Below are positions 7,678 to 8,884 of a stretch of DNA of 8,884 bases, piece after piece. This DNA comes from Methylococcaceae bacterium UBA1147 (lineage in GTDB: Bacteria > Pseudomonadota > Gammaproteobacteria > Methylococcales > UBA1147). The notes beneath the pieces are model-generated. The model made no database searches. It worked only from the letters and a program-made list of their open reading frames with translations, and was not told the DNA's origin. Position 1 is the stretch's first letter. Each line of letters opens with the position of its first letter. The position numbers were made by a program, and so were the translations under genes. The DNA is taken from contig DBZZ01000014.1 in the NCBI GenBank assembly GCA_002311315.1, positions 7,736 to 16,619 of the forward strand, given 5' to 3'.

Positions 7678-7684
7678 AAGAGGA
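7678..7684 (+). promoter_or_regulatory. Ribosome-binding site of tuf
   Basis: AAGAGGA, 7 bases before the GTG at 7692, is a good match to the anti-Shine-Dalgarno sequence and is the strongest ribosome-binding site among the later operon genes, fitting the very high demand for EF-Tu. Confidence 0.75.
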
Positions 7685-7691
7685 AATAATT

Positions 7692-8882
7692 GTGTCCAAA
7701 CAAAAATTTGAACGCACCAAGCCACACGTAAACGTTGGAACGATTGGTCACGTTGACCATGGGAAGACGACGTTGACGGCGGCGCTGACAAAGGTCATGG
7801 CGGAGCAGCAAGGCGGAGAATTTATAGCCTATGATCAGATTGATAATGCGCCGGAAGAACGGGAGCGTGGGATCACGATTGCGACTGCGCACGTCGAGTA
7901 TGAATCAAAGAACCGTCACTACGCCCACGTGGACTGCCCGGGTCACGCGGATTACGTAAAGAACATGATTACCGGCGCGGCGCAGATGGACGGAGCGATC
8001 CTGGTTTGTTCTGCAGCGGACGGTCCGATGCCTCAGACCCGTGAGCACATTCTATTGGCTCGCCAGGTAGGTGTACCGCACATTGTGGTCTACCTGAACA
8101 AGGCGGACATGGTGGACGATGAAGAATTGATTGAACTGGTTGAAATGGAAGTTCGCGAGTTGCTGGACAGTTATAAATTTCCTGGAGACGACACGCCGAT
8201 CGTGATTGGATCTGCGCTGAAGGCGCTGGAAGGTGACCAGAGTGAAATTGGTATTCCTTCGATTCTGAAGTTGATCGAAGTGATGGACGATTACATTCCG
8301 CAGCCGGAGCGTGTGCTAGACAAGCCGTTTTTGATGCCGATTGAGGATGTGTTTTCGATCTCTGGACGTGGCACGGTAGTGACCGGTCGAATTGAGAGAG
8401 GGAAGGTCAAGATTGGCGAGGAAATCGAGATTATCGGGATCAAGGAAACTGCGAAGACGACCTGTACCGGGGTCGAGATGTTTCGGAAGCTTCTGGACGA
8501 AGGGTTAGCGGGCGACAACGTGGGTGTTTTGTTGCGTGGTACGAAGCGTGAGGAAGTCGAACGCGGCCAGGTTTTGGCACATCCGGGGACGATTACGCCG
8601 CATACGCATTTTGAAGCGGAGATCTACGTTTTGTCCAAGGACGAAGGGGGTCGCCATACGCCGTTTTTCAGTAATTACCGGCCTCAATTCTATTTCCGTA
8701 CGACGGACGTGACCGGTGCTGTTGACCTGCCGGAAGGCGTGGAGATGGTGATGCCCGGTGACAACGTGAAGGTCGTTGTGAAGTTGATCAACCCGATTGC
8801 GATGGAAGAGGGGTTGCGTTTTGCGGTTCGTGAAGGGGGCCGTACGGTTGGTGCGGGCGTCGTTTCCAAAGTAATCGAGTAA
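7692..8882 (+). CDS. tuf: Elongation factor Tu
   Basis: This is a complete 396-residue EF-Tu, which carries aminoacyl-tRNA to the ribosomal A site as a ternary complex with GTP. G1 is GHVDHGKT (19-26), switch I is RGITIATAHVEY (59-70) with the conserved T62, G3 is DCPGH (81-85) with the catalytic H85, G4 is NKAD (136-139) and G5 is GSAL (173-176). Domains II and III follow, including GRGTVVTGRIERG and the final VGAGVVSKVIE. It starts at GTG, as E. coli tuf genes do, and ends two bases before the window edge. Codon choice differs from its neighbour fusA: 20 of 26 alanines are GCG and 12 of 26 leucines TTG, against roughly one third and one twelfth in fusA by hand count. Many Gammaproteobacteria have a second tuf copy near secE, so this is tufA by position, but a second copy cannot be seen here. 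Confidence 0.98.
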   Translation: MSKQKFERTKPHVNVGTIGHVDHGKTTLTAALTKVMAEQQGGEFIAYDQIDNAPEERERGITIATAHVEYESKNRHYAHVDCPGHADYVKNMITGAAQMDGAILVCSAADGPMPQTREHILLARQVGVPHIVVYLNKADMVDDEELIELVEMEVRELLDSYKFPGDDTPIVIGSALKALEGDQSEIGIPSILKLIEVMDDYIPQPERVLDKPFLMPIEDVFSISGRGTVVTGRIERGKVKIGEEIEIIGIKETAKTTCTGVEMFRKLLDEGLAGDNVGVLLRGTKREEVERGQVLAHPGTITPHTHFEAEIYVLSKDEGGRHTPFFSNYRPQFYFRTTDVTGAVDLPEGVEMVMPGDNVKVVVKLINPIAMEEGLRFAVREGGRTVGAGVVSKVIE

Positions 8883-8884
8883 TC

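Overview
The window is a stretch of the conserved transcription/translation supercluster of a bacterium: the end of rpoB, then rpoC, rpsL, rpsG, fusA and tuf, all on the + strand. The gene order, the near-residue-for-residue numbering of RpoC against Escherichia coli (zinc cysteines, NADFDGD loop and trigger loop at the same positions), the large insertion in the RpoC trigger loop and the sequences of the RpoB tail, S12, S7, EF-G and EF-Tu all point to Proteobacteria, most likely Gammaproteobacteria. I cannot name the genus. GC content is moderate, roughly 50-55% by eye. There is no sign of mobile DNA, CRISPR, prophage or RNA genes.

Layout. Bases 1-161 encode the last 52 residues of RpoB. A 77-base spacer leads to rpoC (239-4420), which starts at TTG behind a good Shine-Dalgarno sequence. 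The only sizeable non-coding stretch follows (4421-4643, 223 bases). It carries a near-consensus sigma-70 promoter (TTGACA, 17-base spacer, TATGAT). Its predicted start point falls at the foot of a strong hairpin with an 11-bp perfect lower stem, followed by TTTTATT. A leader of about 90 bases then runs to the rpsL ribosome-binding site. rpsL (4644-5018), rpsG (5043-5513), fusA (5552-7651) and tuf (7692-8882) are spaced by 24, 38 and 40 bases with no evident terminator between them, so they look like a classical str operon. The window ends two bases after the tuf stop.

How the genes work together. RpoB and RpoC are the two large RNA polymerase subunits. S12 and S7 are small-subunit ribosomal proteins of the decoding centre and of the head. 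EF-G and EF-Tu are the elongation GTPases for translocation and for aminoacyl-tRNA delivery. Grouping them couples polymerase and translation capacity.

I did not find a previously undescribed system. The coding content is ordinary core genome. The parts worth a second look are regulatory: the promoter plus terminator-like hairpin before rpsL, possible alternative pairing of that hairpin with the first rpsL codons, a very short rpsL-rpsG spacer where E. coli has its S7 autoregulatory site, and a distinct synonymous codon preference in tuf.
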